NCBI GenBank assembly: GCA_964017235.1
Contig: OZ024933.1
Location: 91,541,432 to 91,605,431 of the forward strand
Reading direction: 5' to 3'
DNA: 64,000 nucleotides
Source: Sabellastarte sp. h YS-2021
Taxonomy: Eukaryota; Annelida; Polychaeta; Sabellida; Sabellidae
This document shows, piece by piece, positions 45,885 to 57,949 of this stretch; position 1 is the stretch's first letter; every line of letters starts with the position of its first letter. The translations under genes were made by a program, and so were the position numbers. The notes beneath the pieces were generated by a model, which saw nothing but the letters and a program-made list of their open reading frames with translations, searched no databases and was not told the origin of the DNA.

Positions 45885-47903
45885 TGGCTTACTTGTCAGT
45901 CAGCTGATATTATGTCGTCACTCTGCGGCGTGGACGTACACGTACGCATGAGCAACTTCTCTGAAACTACAAGGCCCAGAGACATGCTGTTTTTTTTAAA
46001 AGATAGCTCATCTATCTAGCAGGAAAAATTGTTCAAGGCACGTAGATCTATTCATCTGTTTGTTAGAGCCATTATAAGTGAGGTACCCCCCACCCTAAGT
46101 ATGAAGATTTTAACACTTTATCACAATTTTCTCAGTGACTATTGCAGGATTTCACTCAAATCTTGCACATATGTACTAGGCCACAATTTTATCAGTGACT
46201 ATTGCAGGGATTTCTCTCATATCTTGCACATATATACTAGGCCACAAGTAGATTCCCTTGTGTGAGTGTCAGACCTGGATCTTTCTTAATTATTTTTTAT
46301 GAATTTTTAAAAATAATTTTAATGCATTAAAATTATTGAAATCATGCACTAAATCAGTTATAACTAAGAAAAGTATTGCATTCAGAGCATTTTGTGAAAG
46401 CTACAACATGGTGAGTAACTTGGGTGTCTATCTCAATAGCTAAGTGAGTAATAGCTACTTTTGAACTTTTCAGTAACTTCCATCATCACTTGTAACTTGA
46501 AAACTATTGAATTTAGAGAATTTCGTATAAATATGTTATTCAGCTACTTTTGGGTCAGGTATAACAAAGTAAGTTTCAGACCTGTAGCTCATGGCATAGC
46601 TGAGTAATAGCTACTTTTAGGTTATCACTGTTGAGTAAATCACTTATAACTTGAAGACTATTGCATTTAGAGATTTTGATTCAATATGTTATTCACCTAT
46701 TTTGAGGTCAGCTATAACATAGTGAAATTCCAGACCTGTGGCTCCTTGCATAGCTGAGTAATAGCTACTTTGAGGTTCTCACTGTTGAGTAAATCAGTTG
46801 TAATTGGAAAACTATTGCATTTACAGAAATTTGTGTAAATATGTTATTCAGCTACTTTTTGGTCAGCTATAACATAGTAAAATTGCAGCCCTGAAGCTCT
46901 TTCCATAGCTGAGAATTAGCTACTTTGATGTTATCACTGTTGAGTAAATCAGTTGTAACTTCAAAACTATTGCAGTTAGAGTATTTTGTTCTAATATCGT
47001 ATTCACCTACCTTTGGATCAGCTATAACATAGTGAAATTGCGGGCCTGTAACTTATTTCATAGCTGAGCAAGAGCTATTTTGAGGTTATCACTCTTAAGT
47101 AAATCAGTTGTAACTTGAAAACTATTACGTTTACACTATTTTGTATAAATATGTTATTCAGATACTTTTGGGTTAGCTATAACATAGTAATATTGCAGAC
47201 CTGTAGCTCTTTCCATAGCTGAGTAATAGCTGCTTTGATGTTATCACTGTTGAGTAAATCAGTTGTAACTTGAAAACTATTGTAGTTAGAGTATTTTGTT
47301 TTAATATGTTATTCACCCACTTTTGGATCAGCTATAACATAGTAAAATTGCAAACTTGTAGCTTATTTCATAGCTGAGCAATAGCTATTTTGAGGTTATC
47401 ACTCTTGAGTAAATCAGTTATAACTATTGCATTTACAGTATTTTTCATAAATATGTTATTCAGTTACTTTTGCGTCATCTATAACATAGTAAAATTGCAG
47501 ACCTGTAGCTCATTGCATAGCTGAGTAATATCTACTTTGATGTTATCACTGTTGAGTTAATGAGTTGTAATTTGGAAACTATTGCAGTTAAAGAATTTTG
47601 TTTTGATATGTTATTCACCTACTTTGGATCAGTTATAACATAGTAAAATTACAGACCTGTAGCTTATTTTATAGCTGAGCAATAGGTTCTCACTGTTGAG
47701 TAAATCAGTTGTAACTTGAAAATCATTGCATTTTGAGTATTTTCTTTAAATATGTTGTTCACCTACTTTTGTGTCAGCTTTAGCATAGCAAACTTGCAGA
47801 CCTGTAGCTCATTGCATAGCTGAACAATAGCTACTTTGATGTTTTTTGGTTGAGTAAATCAGTTGTAACTTTAAAACTATTACATTTAGAGAATTTTGCT
47901 TAA

Positions 47904-48198
47904 CCTCTTCGCCACCAAGGGAGCAGTATTCTACTATACCGAAGGAAAATCCGGGATGAAGAGCTGACAGACAGTTTAGGTTGCTAAAACACACACCACA
48001 AGTGATTTACGTTGTCCATAATGTCCTCGTACATAATATTTTACATAGTGTATTTCAGTATACCAAGACGTTTAATTCTACAGTGCTGAAGGAAAGCTGG
48101 CATATCATATGGGGGTGTCGACTGCTAGCCGACAGACATGGTACTGTAGAATACACATTGCTGTCGACTGCTAGTCGACAGATAAGGTCTTTAAGGGG
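47904..48198. mobile_element. PiggyBac-like MITE with TTAA duplication
   Basis: TTAA occurs at 47900-47903 and 48199-48202, and the D-array unit reads on across the joined site as GCTTAAATAT, as in uninterrupted units. The inserted 295 bp start with CCTCTTCGCCACC and end with CTTTAAGGGG, a short imperfect inverted repeat of the CCYTT type. Internally there are two direct copies of TGTCGACTGCTAG. No transposase is encoded. Confidence 0.75.
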
Positions 48199-48742
48199 TT
48201 AAATATCTTATTCATTTACTTTTGAATTAGCTATAACATAGTAAAATTGCAGATGTGTATCTCATGGCATAGCTGAGTAATCGCTATTCTCAGGTCTTCA
48301 CTGTTGAGTAAATCAGTTTTAACTTGAAAAATATTGCATTAAGAGTATTTTCTTTAAATATGTTGTTCACCAACTTTTGAGTTAGCTATAACAAAGTGAA
48401 ATTGCAGACCTGTAGGTTATGGCATAGCTGAGCAATAGCTACTTTCAAGTTTTCTCACTGTTGAGTAAGTCAGATGTAACTTGAAAACTATTGCATTTAG
48501 AGTGATCTGTTTACATATGTTCTTCACATACTTATGGGTCAGCTATAACATAGTGAAATTGTAGACCTGTAGCTCGTGGCATAGCTGAGCAATAGCTACT
48601 TTTAGATTTTCACTGTTCAGTCAATCAGTTGTAACTTGAAAACTATTTCATTTACAGTATTTTGTTTAAATAAGTTATTAACCTACTTTAAGGTCAGCTA
48701 TAGAATAGTATAATTGCAGAGTAATAGCTACTTTGAGGTTCT

Positions 48743-48978
48743 TTATTTATTTATTTATTTGGGGTTTTACGTCACTTTAAACACTGTACAGGTCATATCA
48801 CGATGGGTAGTTGGAAGGGCAGAGGAAACCAGTACATACAGTTCGTTAGGGTTCTGTACTGTAAACTGCCAACCAACGGCAAGCAACTACCAGCTTTCCC
48901 ACTTTAGGCCGTGTCGGGAATCGAACCCCGGCCTCAGAGGTGGGAGGCAAGAGTGTTACCACTCTGCCACCGTGGCCC
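48743..48978 (-). mobile_element. tRNA-derived SINE
   Basis: Read on the - strand, the element begins GGGGCCACGGTGGCAGAGTGG, containing a good pol III box A (TGGCAGAGTGG). It has a perfect box B (GGTTCGATTCC) about 40 bp later, a tRNA-unrelated body, and an (AAATA)n tail that appears as TTTATTTATTTA on the + strand. It is flanked by a 15-bp perfect target duplication, CTACTTTGAGGTTCT, at 48728-48742 and 48979-48993. The host sequence is a family D unit. Confidence 0.92.
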
Positions 48979-49251
48979 CTACTTTGAGGTTCTCACTGTT
49001 GAGTAAATCAGTTGTAACTCGAAAACCATTGTATTTGCAGTATTTTCTTTAAATATGTTTTAAAATTACTTTTTACACCTTAACGGTTACCTTGTTATTT
49101 TCCTTCTGAATACCATTTCCAGGGCACAACTTTTGTGTCCTTTTCTTCTGTCACATCTACTCTGAAACTCAAAACACAGGTAGCTGAAACAGAGCCCGTT
49201 CACAGGCAATGATTGCTTGTGTTACAAGTGAACACGTTGAGTAGTTGGATG

Positions 49252-50529
49252 AAATGGCAAGCCCTATACAGAGGCTCAGACTATTGTAGCAGATTCATGA
49301 GGTTCAGAGAGGTGCCCAGGAGGAAGACATAATAATGGCCAGAATTATTTTTGAGAGGCAGAGAAGGCATCAACTTGGAAGGTACTGGATCAGACCTTGG
49401 CTGGCCGAACGACTTGATTATGGGCACTATAACAGACTTTTGACTGAATTGAAGAATGATGAGGTGGCAGCCTTCTGTAATTTTGTTTGTATGGTCCCTG
49501 CTATGTTTGAAGAAATTCTGACAAGAGTGGGTCCAAGGATAGAGAAATTTGACACCTGGTGCCGCAAAGCCATCAATCATGGTTGCAGATTTGCCAATAC
49601 ACTCCACCTCCTGGCAACTGGTGAGAGATACCGAAGCCTAATGTATGGCTTTTGTGTGGCCCACAACAGCATCTCCAGACTTGTCCATGAGTGCTGTGAT
49701 GCCATTTTGATGAATACTCAAATGAGGTTATGCATTGCCCTATGCTGAGAGGAAAACTGTGGCCAGATTTTTATTCAAGGTGAAATTTCCACAACACCTT
49801 GGAGGCAATAGACGGGAAGCATGTGGCAATAAGATGTCCTAAGAATGGTTGGTCATTGTATTTCAACTACAAGGCTTTCCACTCAATCATTCTGTTTGCC
49901 CTTGTGGATGCCAACTACAAGTTCATGTGGGTGGATGTGGGGGTCAACGGATCAAGGTTTGATGTGCAGATATTTAACCAGTCGCAACTGAGGTCAGACA
50001 TCATCAATGGTATCCTACAGGTCCCTGGAGCTGAACCACTTTCCAGTGATGACCGTCCAATGCCATACTTTCTTATCGGAGACAATGCCTTTTCATTTGC
50101 ATGTAGCTTATGAAACCCTTCAGCCGCCATGGGCTTCCAGATGACCAGAGAATATTCAGCTACAGACTTTCACATGCATGCAGGGTTGTAAAGAATGCAT
50201 TTGGCATCATGGTCTATAGATTTGTATGTTTGCTCACCACTATGAATCAAAACATAGACACTGTCACTTCAATTGTATTGGCTTGTTATGCAGTGCACAA
50301 TATCATGAGACTTCGATATCCAGGTGTTCATCATGGTATTTGGGACAATGAGGATGAATATCATGGGCTGGTGCCTGGACAATGGAGACAAGGTGTGAAC
50401 TGGCAGGACATGGAGGAGGTTACTACTGGCAATAGGGACACTCAACTGGCTAAGAAACAGAGACTGCACCTTAAGCATTATTACAATTCCCCTGTGGGTG
50501 CAACAGCATGGAAAAATGATATGATATGA
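49252..50529 (+). pseudogene. PIF/Harbinger (HARBI1-like) transposase, frameshifted
   Basis: Three consecutive blocks in different frames (49335-49748, 49799-50113, 50110-50529) make up a DDE_Tnp_4 protein. The N-terminal block has the helical part with LLATGERYRSL. The first catalytic Asp is in EAIDGKHV (49811-49813) and the second in LIGDNAF (50081-50083). At the third catalytic position, canonically Glu in RVVENAFG, the codon is AAG (50191-50193), giving RVVKNAFG. The C-terminal block keeps ACYAVHNIMR, typical of the family. At least two frameshifts plus the lost Glu make the copy inactive. The companion Myb/SANT gene was not found. Confidence 0.88.
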
Positions 50530-50534
50530 CAGAT

Positions 50535-51000
50535 ACTGTATTGTGACATTTGATGGACTTTAAATACACAATAGCACCAGTATAGAATAAGCATTTAAGC
50601 ATTTAAAGTCTTCTTCGATTGTGTTTGTTTTGAATGTGATATGATACTATATCAACTTTACTGATTCGTGACATTTTATGTGCAATAGATATTTGCACCA
50701 GTATTGAATTTGACATTTAAAAACATGTTCTTGAACTGTGTGTCTTCAGACTGTGATATGATAGAAGTTATACTGTTTCATGACATTTAATGGGATTGAA
50801 ATAGGTTTTAATATCAGTATTAAATGTGTAGGAATCGCATTTGATAAACGCCTACTTGAACTGTGTGTTTATAGACTGTGATATAAAATATTAAACAAGT
50901 TATACTATTTCATGACATTTCATGGGATTGAAAAAGGTTTTAGTGTCAGTATTAGATATGTTGGCATTGCATTTAAATTATTGTTATACTTTGTGTCTTT
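50535..51000. repeat. Tandem repeat downstream of the Harbinger remnant
   Basis: Four diverged units share TGACATTTNATGGGATTGAA, CACCAGTATTGAAT-like and TGTGTNTTNAGACTGTGATAT phrases. Steps are about 112-132 bp (anchors near 50544, 50669, 50781 and 50913). Confidence 0.7.
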
Positions 51001-51184
51001 CAAATGAATTTATCTGTTTATTTGTTATAAGAAATTATTTTGTGAGTCCATTTTTCATTGGTCTTTATTGGTACTGGCATGTGCAGATATACAGAGACAT
51101 TCAAAAAGTGATCTATGCTTAGTCCTACAAACTTTGTTTATCCAAAGGCCAAATCAAAATCTTATAAGGTCATGTCACTGTTTA

Positions 51185-51785
51185 CTCTTGCAGCCATATG
51201 CTTTGGTATTTGGTAACAACTACTCTAGGACAAGGTGTGTGACAACTGTAAGGTCATATTCCCTGGTATTTGTTAACAAGTACTCAAGGTGTGAAGAAAC
51301 TGTAAGATCATATGCTTTGGTAGTGCTTATGCATAACAATCACCCCAAAAGAAGGTGTGAAGCAGCTAAGGTCATATGCTTTGGTATAGCTTATGCATAA
51401 CAAACACCTCAAGACAGTGTGTGAAGCAAAGAAGGTCATATATGTTGGTTGTGTTATATATGACAAACACCCAAAGACAAGTTGTCAAGCAGCTAAGGTC
51501 TTAAACTTCTTTCATTATGAATACACAGATACAAAGAACAACAATATTTAATATCACATTTTCAAGAATATGTTGAAATAAACATAGCAAAGTACAAATA
51601 TATGTGAAATGACATCAGTAAAAACATGCATGACAAAACAATCACAGTCCATGGGTCATAGGTTTTCACATACAGGTCACATACATACTGAACACTACTG
51701 TCTTTGTCCATACAGGTCCCATTCTAAGCACTACTGTCCTTGTCCATACAGTTCACATACTAAGCATTACTGTCCTTGTCTTACG
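51185..51785. repeat. Two short minisatellites
   Basis: In 51185-51505 units of about 65-70 bp share AAGGTCATATGCTTTGGTA and GGTGTGAAGCA. In 51655-51785 units of about 40 bp share AAGCACTACTGTCCTTGTCC. They may belong to the Harbinger element's subterminal regions. Confidence 0.7.
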
Positions 51786-52812
51786 GGTATCTGTAACTGG
51801 TCCTCAGGGTTAACAAGGGCATAAGGTGTGAGTGGAGTGGCAGGCACCAACCCTCTGCCACTAAAGAAAGCATTCAGGCCAAACAGGTCTTTCCATTTCC
51901 GTAGGTAAGCACATACTTGGTAGAAGCAGAGGAGCCAGATGTTGGTATGGATGAAGAAGGCTAACAATGTAGTGCCTGCTGAGTACATTTGGCTGGACAA
52001 GAGATTTCATATGAAAAAAAACAATATTTGACTTGGACTTGAAGCTTATTGCCACACATTGATTGGCACACAAATATTTTATATTGAATTCTACTCCATA
52101 AGGGTTGTTTTCAATGAACAATTACAATTAGATATGGATATTCAAATTTGATTCTTATGGTGAGAATTGCAATTCAAACTCTGATTGTTTTGTCTGATTC
52201 CCATGTAAAATGTGACAATTTTAATATCAAATGTATATAAAGCATAAAATAAGTTTTAAAGATTAGAATTATTGATATGTATAGCTTAAGTGTGTCTGTT
52301 AATTTACTTCTGCAAAAATTCTCACACAAATTATATTCACATGAATGATGAACACAACCTATAAAGTTTACTTTTATGACAATTTCAACAACAAATATAT
52401 TAAAACAACTTTGAGAGTAAGAGTGCAATGATAATTAAATGTAAATACTTGTCATAATTAAATATTAATAATTGTTAAGAACAGCGTCCATGCAGAGTTG
52501 TGACTTGATTTTATGCAAGATGTCAGCATAGCACACAATAAAATTTGAAGACACAAGAGTGATGGACAAATATTAGGACTCTACCACTCTACTGTGACAA
52601 TAATTACCAATAAAATTTATTTCTAAAGTATGTTAAATAGGTACTTTTGTCAAATTGATTGGATCGATATGCAGAAAGAATGTCTCAACAAAGCTAGACA
52701 AAAATAAAATACATCAGCATTGATTTATAATTTGTCTAATAATTAGCTTAGACATCCCATGAAAATGATGCATATGGAATAACGAATAGAAGAATTAAAA
52801 TTATTGTGTGCG

Positions 52813-52857
<45 letters not shown>

Positions 52858-53298
52858 CTGCATATAGTTTTATGTAGGTTTTAAGCCTTAGAGTCCCCTT
52901 TGTAAGAGGGAAATTAATTATAAGCTCTATAAAAGTCCAAGAAGAACTTATTAGTTTGGTCTGGTGTAAGTATGGGAACTAAATTTTAAAACAGTTCCTG
53001 TAAACATGAAAAAATTGTGTTGTCATACTGCAAAATTCAAAATGTTATCATTGAAACGAATACAGTATAGCTATAATGTATGTAATGTCAGGAAAAGTGA
53101 TGAGACGTTTTGCAGCAGTAATAACTCTATTTAAATGGGGCCCCATAATTTATTCCGAAACAGTAACAATGAAAACCATTTTAATTCGTTTTAGTATATT
53201 CCAAAAATTGCGATCATGTGACTTATTATTGGTTCGTAAAAAGTAAAAGCAAAACCAGAAAAGGGCCACAACGGAGGTGGTATCACATCAATCCAGAC
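51786..53298. other. Intergenic DNA with 43-bp A-run
   Basis: No gene is recognised with confidence. A - strand frame at 51767-52000 has no identifiable domain. A run of 43 A lies at 52813-52855 and may be a retroposon tail or a mononucleotide expansion. The last few hundred bases should include the GLOD4 promoter and 5' UTR, but no TATA box or initiator stands out. Confidence 0.45.
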
Positions 53299-53388
53299 AT
53301 GACATCCCGCAGGGCTCTTCATTTTGTGTTTAAGATTGGAAATAGAAAAGAAACTGCTAAATTCTACAGAGATATCCTTGGAATGAAG
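53299..53388 (+). CDS. GLOD4: GLOD4 exon 1
   Basis: The exon encodes 30 residues, opening with [16 protein letters not shown] and ending FYRDILGMK. This is the conserved N-terminus of glyoxalase domain-containing protein 4, whose vertebrate version starts with a very similar RRALHFVFK segment. It belongs to the vicinal-oxygen-chelate fold, and this is the first strand and helix of the first domain. The ATG at 53299 is chosen because it gives the family's usual start; an upstream in-frame ATG at 53218 would add unrelated residues. The donor is AAG|GTAAAC, phase 0. GLOD4 has no firmly established reaction and is reported as mitochondrial or cytosolic. Confidence 0.93.
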
Positions 53389-53427
53389 GTAAACCGAAAA
53401 TAATCTACACTGTACGTACTGCTTCTC

Positions 53428-53623
53428 CTGCATAAGTTGGCCGCGGCTCATCTGCAGGCTCCAGAAAGACAAATAGGTTATTGTACACCAATGCAAACTG
53501 TTGCATATAATAAGTTTAACAATAATACATGGTTTCAGGGTGTAGTAGGCCTCTCATGTTAAAGCCCTGTGAAGCTATGGTGAGGGCGGCCAACTTAATT
53601 ATGACTGCGGCCAACTTATGCAG
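53428..53623. mobile_element. TIR element X, copy 1 (uninterrupted)
   Basis: CTGCATAAGTTGGCCGC at 53428-53444 is matched by its reverse complement at 53607-53623. Weaker pairing extends outward through TACTGCTT and AAGCAGTA. The 196-bp element includes ATGTTAAAGCCCTGTGAAG, which marks the empty site for the insertion seen in copy 2. Confidence 0.85.
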
Positions 53624-53650
53624 AAAAGCAGTATGACACGAAAAAGCACT

Positions 53651-53869
53651 AGTGGTGGTGGACCAGTTCACGCCCGGGTATCAATTCACGCCCACCCCTA
53701 AATTTATCCAAAACAATCACAGTTAAACAATAAATAACAAATGTATACGATCAATTTGATTGTTATCTATGATGTGGTAAAAATCTTCTCTATGAAAAAT
53801 TATTACTTTTCAAGAAAATTGAGGGTGGGCGTGAATTGGTACCCGGGCGTGAACTAGTCCATCACCACT
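53651..53869. mobile_element. TIR element Y between the two X copies
   Basis: AGTGGTGGTGGACCAGTTC with CACGCCCGGGTA and CAATTCACGCCCACCC on the left is matched by an inverted copy at 53824-53869. The paired arms are about 46 bp. ACT flanks both sides (53648-53650, 53870-53872), a possible 3-bp target duplication, but this is too short to be firm. Confidence 0.75.
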
Positions 53870-54066
53870 ACTCGGTAGAGCTACAGTAGTCACTACTGCT
53901 GTGCTACCCTGCATAAGTTGGCCGCGGTCTTAAGTTGGCCGCAGCTCATCTACAGGCTCTAGAAAGACAATTAGGTTATTGTACACCAATGAAAACTGTT
54001 TCATATAATAAGTTTAAAAATAATACATGGTTTCAGAGTGTATAGTAGGCCACTCATGTTAAAGCC

Positions 54067-55234
54067 TAGACCGAGTTTCTGTCCCGTCGCCAATTGCTAT
54101 TGATATACTGATGGACACAATGGCGAGGGACAGAGCTCACATGTACCTGTTTTCTGTGTAAACCTTGAACTGTGGGGAATTATTGCATTCACTTTAAAAA
54201 GTTATTGTTATGTCTATTATAGCTATATCCAGTTTCCAATACATATGTTGTTAAATTAAACTGTTTTTAGAAGCCAGGGGCCGGATTCACGAAAGGTCTC
54301 AAGTCTTGGCCAAATCTCAGCTGACATTTTGCTCAAATCTAAGATTTTAGTCTCAGCTGAGATTCTGCTCAAGTTGAGATTCATGAAAGGAATCTCAGCT
54401 GAGACCAAAATCTCAGCCAAATTTTGAGTCTGGACCAATCAAAACTGATGTAACATTTTGTTCAGATTAGTGGAAAGTATACACATTTATATTTTACAAC
54501 TCTACCATGTAGACTCACATTTTAGAATATTTTCAATCACGCAAAACATTGTCTTTCAAATATAATTTGTACTGACATTCATAAGAACTGATTATAACAG
54601 CAAAACAAGCCACTCATGTAAATTTGTAATGTAATTGTTTACTGTTGTTTTTGTACAAACTCTTAATATATATTCATATTTTGTGTTGCAAGTTAAATAA
54701 TAAGTCATACTTCACTATTTTTATTTTGTTTTGTGACTTTTTATTACATATACTCTATTTTATGAAAACTTAAGTCACCCCCTAGGCAGTCTTAGATTTG
54801 AGACCAAATCTGAGAAAAATCTTAGCCTGAGATCTTTTGTGAATCCCAGCTGAGCAAAAGGTCTCAAATCTGAGAAAAATCTAAGAAAAATCTTAGATTT
54901 GAGACCAAAATCTCAGATTTGAGACTTGAGACCTTTCGTGAATCCGGCCCCAGGAATTTTTTTTGTAGAGAACTATGTAATGTTGAAGGTTGTTTACATT
55001 TTGAAAATAGGTTGAAATATATACATGCCAGTTTGATTGGCATGAAATGTAAGTGAATGGCACATGTACATACCTTAAAGAAACCAAATAACACTTTATA
55101 CTTGTGGTAATATGTGTACAAATATGCCGTTCAAAATTTACACAGAAAACAGGTACATGTGAACTCTGTCCCTCGCCATTGCGTACCATCAGAAATATCA
55201 ACAACAATACACGATGGGACAGAAACTCGGTCTA
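54067..55234. mobile_element. TIR element Z with 9-bp target duplication
   Basis: The ends are TAGACCGAGTTTCTGTCCC and its inverse, 23 bp with one mismatch, with weaker similarity for about 110 bp. The 9-mer GTTAAAGCC is present at 54058-54066 and 55235-55243 but only once in the uninterrupted X copy. A 9-bp duplication suggests a Mutator-like or related superfamily. No transposase is present. Confidence 0.85.
54277..54951. mobile_element. TIR element W nested inside Z
   Basis: GGGGCCGGATTCACGAAAGG at 54277 continues to about 30 bp that are perfectly inverted at the other end (to 54951). Subterminal regions are full of TCTCAGCTGAGA and AATCTGAGA-type short repeats in both orientations. The middle is AT-rich and non-coding. 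A target duplication could not be fixed. Confidence 0.85.
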
Positions 55235-55279
55235 GTTAAAGCCCTGTGAAGGTGTGGTGAGGGCGGCCAACTTATGCAG

Positions 55280-57260
55280 GGTAGCAGTACACTAGTACTG
55301 TACTACTGAGTAAATGGTTAAAATGAATGATTCCCAAATGAATAAAAATTGTAATTTTTGCTTGATTTGATATATAATTTTTTAAAGCTTACATTTTATA
55401 GAAAACATCTACAATGGGAATGCCTCAATATTTCATCCCAAAATTCATGAAAATATACTACTGCTCAGCCAGTGAATTGCGTCACCCTAGTGAAGTTCGT
55501 CACCTGCATTTTATGGCAATATTAAAGAGTTTTTACTATGAACTTTCGACATACAGGTATACCTTGTTGCTGAAAGCAGCTATTCCATTAATTTAAATAT
55601 GAATATTGCCTTCCTTGAACATTTTTACGCCACATGACGAACTTCACTGGGGTGACGAACTTCACTTGCTGAGCAGTACAAAGGCAGATAATGCCCATGC
55701 TGAAGTTAATATTTGGAATTTAAATAATATTGACAGCTTTTTATTGTCTTTTTCAAAAGACAAATAATCAACTGATATGCACTACAATACAATAATCAGC
55801 TCCAGTACACTTTATTTGTATCCAAGTTTTATATTTTAAGAAATAATTTCTATTGTTTTACCGCCGGTTGAAACTAGAAATACCAGTGAATGCTCATTTT
55901 GTAGACATATAGAAGCACTTGCCCTTGACCTGTAACAAAGATATGAAAGGTGGGTGGGGGTTTACAAGTAGAAAGCCACTAGGAATTATTTACAAAATTA
56001 AAAGGTCAGCCTAATTTACTGAATGGAGACTCGATCCATGCATTTGGTACTCCATTCAAAACTACTGAACTAAACATACATTATTGCATATAACCTCAAA
56101 AATTAAACCATGTGCATTGGCTCATGAAAATTTGTGACTGAACTGCAGGTAAGTTTGCTAAAACTTACACAAAAACTTTTTTAACAACTGCTATAATGCA
56201 TTTGACTGTTTAGAAAATTGGCAATGTAGTTATCCCAAAAGGTGCCTCTATGGTAGAGAAAACATGTGATATAATTTGAAAATGGCTAAGATAAATCCCT
56301 TTCTTTTGTCCTCCATGTGCATTTGTTTATGTCCTATCTGTTGTTCCTTTATACTGAAAGATTGGAACTGCAAATGGCTTATAATGGGGTACCAATCCTC
56401 TCTCTGTGTTTTACGGTTTGATTTCTTAACCTTCACAAAGTAGGTTATGGTTTTGAGTGCTATTTCAATATTTGCCCTTGTGAGAATTGGTGAGAATATA
56501 AAGTAAGAGTAGCTAGGGAACAACGTATTTCTTTTCAGTAATGTGTATTGCCAAAAACACTATCTTTAAATAAAAAACGTCAGAAGCTACAATAGTTTGC
56601 CTTCAAAGTGATAAAAATTTATGATATTCATGGTTAATGTATTGTGCTTTGTAAATATGCTGAACACTGTTACCAGTACAGGTAAAAAATTTGCCAAAGT
56701 CACCACCAGAAACATTTATAGAAACATATTTCTTGTTCTCTAAAGCTATACTATTATTCAATATGTTTATAGATTGTAAATAATATTAATTTATTATTTT
56801 AATTTATTTAATTTTTTATTTATAAAATTAAAATTAAATTAAAATATAATTTATTATAAATAACAGTTGCACTTTAGAGTCTGTCAGAAGATGGAGATTA
56901 AGCACTACTTATTTCAGTAGATTGGTCTATGTCAAACCAGTAATATGTTCTATTTGTAAAAATATTTAAAATGATACTGTTTGTGGTGCAATAGGTCCAT
57001 AATTACCAGATGTCTATGGTATTAAGATGGCATGCCCCCATAAATAGCTGGTCTGGCTGTGTTACCAGATGGATCATAAAGCAGTTTACAAATGTATGTT
57101 CTAAATAAACAAAGTTATTTGATCCGTACTTTGTTTGTAATCAATATGAAATATACCGCCAACCAGAATATCCAATCCATACAAAATTTGTTGTGAAGTA
57201 TTTGTACTTAAGTATGGTTCACTTAATGTTTTTGACCATGTTTTACATTTTTTTGTAAAG
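55280..57260. other. GLOD4 intron 1, right part
   Basis: No recognised repeat or gene. The AT-rich tract at 56783-56862 can fold (ATTTTAATTTATTTAATTTT against AAAATTAAATTAAAAT). CTGCTCAGCCAGTGAATTGC near 55461 and an inverse-like CACTTGCTGAGCAG near 55663 may be ends of another small inverted-repeat element around GTCACCCTAGTGAAGTTCGTC and GACGAACTTCACTGGGGTGAC. Confidence 0.5.
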
Positions 57261-57310
57261 GTGTTGAGGCATGAGGAGTTTGAGAAAGGTTGTGATGCTG
57301 CTTGCAATGG
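57261..57310 (+). CDS. GLOD4: GLOD4 exon 2
   Basis: The acceptor is TTTTTTTGTAAAG. The 50-nt exon encodes VLRHEEFEKGCDAACNG in phase with exon 1, matching the HEEF-GC-AACNG segment conserved in GLOD4. The donor is GG|GTAAGT, leaving phase 2. Intron 1 is 3.9 kb and is largely filled by nested inverted-repeat elements. Confidence 0.93.
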
Positions 57311-57949
57311 GTAAGTACCACTCACGAAAAAAAGAAAAAAATCAGAACTAAGTATGAAAAAACAGTATGGATAAAACAATTTCCAGTTATTGATGGGTTA
57401 AAATCTGTGACAGGTATGTTTTTTGTGTTTAAATTTGAATATAGAATGTTGTGTGAAAAAGTTAGGTGAATCAGGATTACTTTGTTGATATTAATACTCT
57501 TGTTCAGTCTTTTGTACATAAATTTTCATTTTTACAGTTTGACCGAATGAGCCTTTTAAAAAGAAGTTTGATTAATAGAATTAATTGTATGGTTAAATAA
57601 ATGTCAGGTCTTTAGAGTGCACCTTTGTACTCGATTATCTTGGAAACTGTAACAGTAGGAGATGTTTATTTCCAGGAGATTTGACATAACAGATATTTCT
57701 TGTTGAAAAGTGATGTGCAGTTTATGTACAGATGCAATATTTAGATCTTCCATTTTTTGTATGAAATATAAAGAATTCATATCAAATGCAGTTGCTCTTG
57801 TATCCATGTTTTTCTGGGTTTTTTTCTGAGCGATTTGTAAATCTGACAAATAGTAACAAAAATGGACACACAGATGTATTGATCCGTATTGATTTGACTT
57901 TAATTTTTTAATTGTTAGTTGTTACTTACGCATGCGCTAATTTTTGCAG

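Larger units (their letters stand above)
45885..49215 (+). mobile_element. Family D element, copy 2 (older, interrupted)
   Basis: It starts with a decayed version of the D hairpin (ACTTGTCAGTCAGCTGAT near 45890) and the same leader (TATGTCGTCACTCTGCGGCG). Its D array at 46330-49060 is interrupted by a TTAA-flanked insertion and a SINE. The 3' end (GAGCCCGTTCACAGGC near 49192) is an eroded form of the copy-1 hairpin. Higher divergence and nested insertions show that it is older than copy 1. Confidence 0.8.
53909..55279. mobile_element. TIR element X, copy 2, carrying two nested elements
   Basis: CTGCATAAGTTGGCCGC at 53909-53925 and its reverse complement at 55263-55279 bound the copy. Its body matches copy 1 (AGGTTATTGTACACCAATG, ATAATACATGGTTTCAG) until GTTAAAGCC at 54058, resumes at 55235, and is interrupted in between by element Z. 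Confidence 0.85.

Noticed and set aside
51767-52121. Possible second (Myb/SANT-like) gene of the Harbinger element on the minus strand
   Set aside because: Position would suit, but the peptide has no recognisable Trp-spaced SANT motif and part of it derives from a minisatellite.
53218-53298. Upstream in-frame ATG that would extend GLOD4 exon 1
   Set aside because: The extra residues do not match the family N-terminus; the start at 53299 gives the conserved beginning.
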